This document shows, piece after piece, positions 6,526 to 7,599 of a stretch of 7,599 nt of DNA. The notes under the pieces were generated by a model, which had not been told where the DNA came from, ran no database searches, and saw nothing but the letters and a program-made list of their open reading frames with translations. Source of the DNA: Lentisphaerota bacterium (GTDB taxonomy: Bacteria; Verrucomicrobiota; Kiritimatiellia; UBA8416; JAFGTH01); assembly GCA_016934225.1 (NCBI GenBank), contig JAFGTH010000145.1, positions 1 through 7,599 of the forward strand, read 5' to 3'. The position numbers were made by a program, and so were the translations under genes. The first letter of the stretch is position 1. Each line of letters starts with the position of its first letter.

Positions 6526-7545
6526 TCAAACATTCTCCGCGCCTTTTGCCTTTTTGGGACGAGAATAAGGACCATTGTAGGATCGCGACTTCGCCTGACC
6601 TTCCGGGCCAAGCGCATTTCTGTCGGTTCCCAAACCGGCAAGCACTTCATCCGTTGTCTTAAAATGGCATTTGGCTGTTTCAAGCAGGATCATGGGCGTG
6701 GTCTTTTCAATTAATTTGCCGGCAACTGATTTTACTTTCTCCGATGCTCCCTTCGGAAATTCGATTCCATATTTGTCGCGCATTGCCGCCAGTTCGCGAA
6801 GAAACATTTCTCGCGCAAGCACAGAAGCTGCAGCGACGGCCATATCTGATTCGGCCTTGTGTCTCTGAATAAGTTCGATTTGCCGTCCTTTTTTCATAAG
6901 CGCCGCCTGAACCTGTTCTTTTTTGCCGAATTGGTCTGATATCGCGCGCGGACATGACGGCACGTTCTCCAGAAGATTTTCAATGGCGCGCGCATGCGCC
7001 CACGATAGAATTGAGTTCACACTGCGCATTTTAGCGTAAAGACGGTTATAGGCGGTGGGACCTATTTTGACAATTGCAAATCTTTTGCCCAACGCTTTAC
7101 GAATAGCGCGTCCCATATCCAAAGCCTTATTATCGCTGGTAATATTCTTGCTGTCTTTTACGTCTATTTCGCGCATGCATTCAATTAATTCCTGATCTAT
7201 GTAAGCGCTTGCCACCACCATTGGCCCAAAAAAATCTCCTTTGCCGCTTTCGTCAATGCCCATATGGGGACTTGCCGCGTCTGCATCGAGGATGTCTTCG
7301 TACCCAAGCGTTGCCTCCTTAAGCACAAGCGGTTCCAATACAAAGGAAACGAAATCAGCCGCTCCTTTCCCTTGAACAAGACATTTGCCGCTTTTGTATA
7401 AAGCTATCAGACAATCCTCTGTTTTGGCGGCAACGAGAGTATGTTCAATGCGAACAGGACGATAATTGCCGTCGCGAAGCAAACTCATAACCATTTTTTG
7501 CTGATCCGCAGACAATTTGTATGTAAAGGAAGAACGATTTATCAT
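6526..7545 (-). CDS. rnhC: Ribonuclease HIII
   Basis: RNase HIII is a cytoplasmic enzyme that cuts the RNA strand of RNA-DNA hybrids, helping to clear R-loops and primers. Residues 1 to about 85 form the N-terminal TBP-like substrate-binding domain, with LYKSGKCLVQGKGAADF (49-65). The catalytic RNase H fold begins at MGIDESGKGDFFGPMVVASA (95-114), which carries the metal-binding Asp98-Glu99 and the Gly-Lys-Gly loop. Asp204 lies in ISDQFG. The motif KAESDMAVAAASVLAR (230-245) carries Glu232 and Asp234. The catalytic core ends near HFKTTDEV (294-301), as is usual. About 38 further residues follow, with a basic end (SRSYNGPYSRPKKAK, 320-334). At 339 residues it is slightly longer than the usual roughly 300-310. 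The ATG at 7545 has AGGG seven bases upstream. It is on the same strand as the efflux genes but separated by about 200 bases, so it is probably a separate transcription unit. Confidence 0.95.
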   Translation of the reverse strand: MINRSSFTYKLSADQQKMVMSLLRDGNYRPVRIEHTLVAAKTEDCLIALYKSGKCLVQGKGAADFVSFVLEPLVLKEATLGYEDILDADAASPHMGIDESGKGDFFGPMVVASAYIDQELIECMREIDVKDSKNITSDNKALDMGRAIRKALGKRFAIVKIGPTAYNRLYAKMRSVNSILSWAHARAIENLLENVPSCPRAISDQFGKKEQVQAALMKKGRQIELIQRHKAESDMAVAAASVLAREMFLRELAAMRDKYGIEFPKGASEKVKSVAGKLIEKTTPMILLETAKCHFKTTDEVLAGLGTDRNALGPEGQAKSRSYNGPYSRPKKAKGAENV

Positions 7546-7552
7546 GTAGAAA

Positions 7553-7556
7553 CCCT
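7553..7556 (-). promoter_or_regulatory. rnhC: Ribosome-binding site of rnhC
   Basis: AGGG on the minus strand lies seven bases before the ATG at 7545 and supports that start. The remaining bases to the window edge show no promoter that I can support. Confidence 0.45.
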
Positions 7557-7599
7557 AACAGATTCATGCAACACGCGCAAGATACAGCGGTCTGGTTCA

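Noticed and set aside
6516..6528. TGACAGGATATAT on the minus strand, identical to the first 13 bases of an Agrobacterium T-DNA right border
   Set aside because: From memory the border is 25 bases and the remaining half does not match. The match begins at the rnhC stop codon and there are no T-DNA or conjugation genes around. Chance is the simplest explanation.
6524..6529. TTGACA on the minus strand as a -35 element
   Set aside because: It overlaps the rnhC stop codon, and no acceptable -10 element is found 16-18 bases downstream. It is also about 200 bases from the regulator start.

Overview
The window holds five protein-coding genes, all on the minus strand. Read in the direction of transcription (high to low coordinates) they are a ribonuclease HIII gene (rnhC), a TetR-family regulator, a periplasmic adaptor (membrane fusion protein), an RND inner-membrane pump of the HAE1/AcrB type, and a TolC-type outer-membrane channel. 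The channel gene runs off the low-coordinate end of the window. I see no rRNA, tRNA, CRISPR array, insertion sequence or prophage gene.

The regulator, adaptor, pump and channel look like one operon for a complete tripartite efflux machine crossing both membranes. The adaptor stop and pump start overlap as ATGA. The channel start lies 20 bases inside the pump gene behind a clear GGAGGT ribosome-binding site. The regulator stop overlaps, also as ATGA, the start of a possible 31-residue ORF that ends five bases before the adaptor ATG. The regulator has a CecR/YbiH-like C-terminal half, and the natural expectation is that it represses its own operon. The substrate cannot be read from the sequence; nothing points clearly to heavy metals.

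The only sizeable non-coding stretch is about 200 bases between rnhC and the regulator (6324-6525). It carries an 18-bp AT-rich palindrome, part of a TTCAA/TTGAA/TTCAA series spaced every 13 bp, and a 9-bp direct repeat with a 21-bp period. These are the best candidates for operator and activator sites. The 97-base gap between regulator and adaptor carries two small inverted repeats.

The organism is a Gram-negative (two-membrane) bacterium with moderate base composition. RNase HIII in a diderm is more typical of groups such as the PVC lineage (Verrucomicrobiota, Kiritimatiellota, Chlamydiota) than of Proteobacteria. This taxonomic hint is an inference and is weak. Overall the region is an ordinary efflux operon next to a housekeeping nuclease. 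The points worth a second look are the regulatory DNA, the small coupled ORF and the altered proton-relay residues of the pump.
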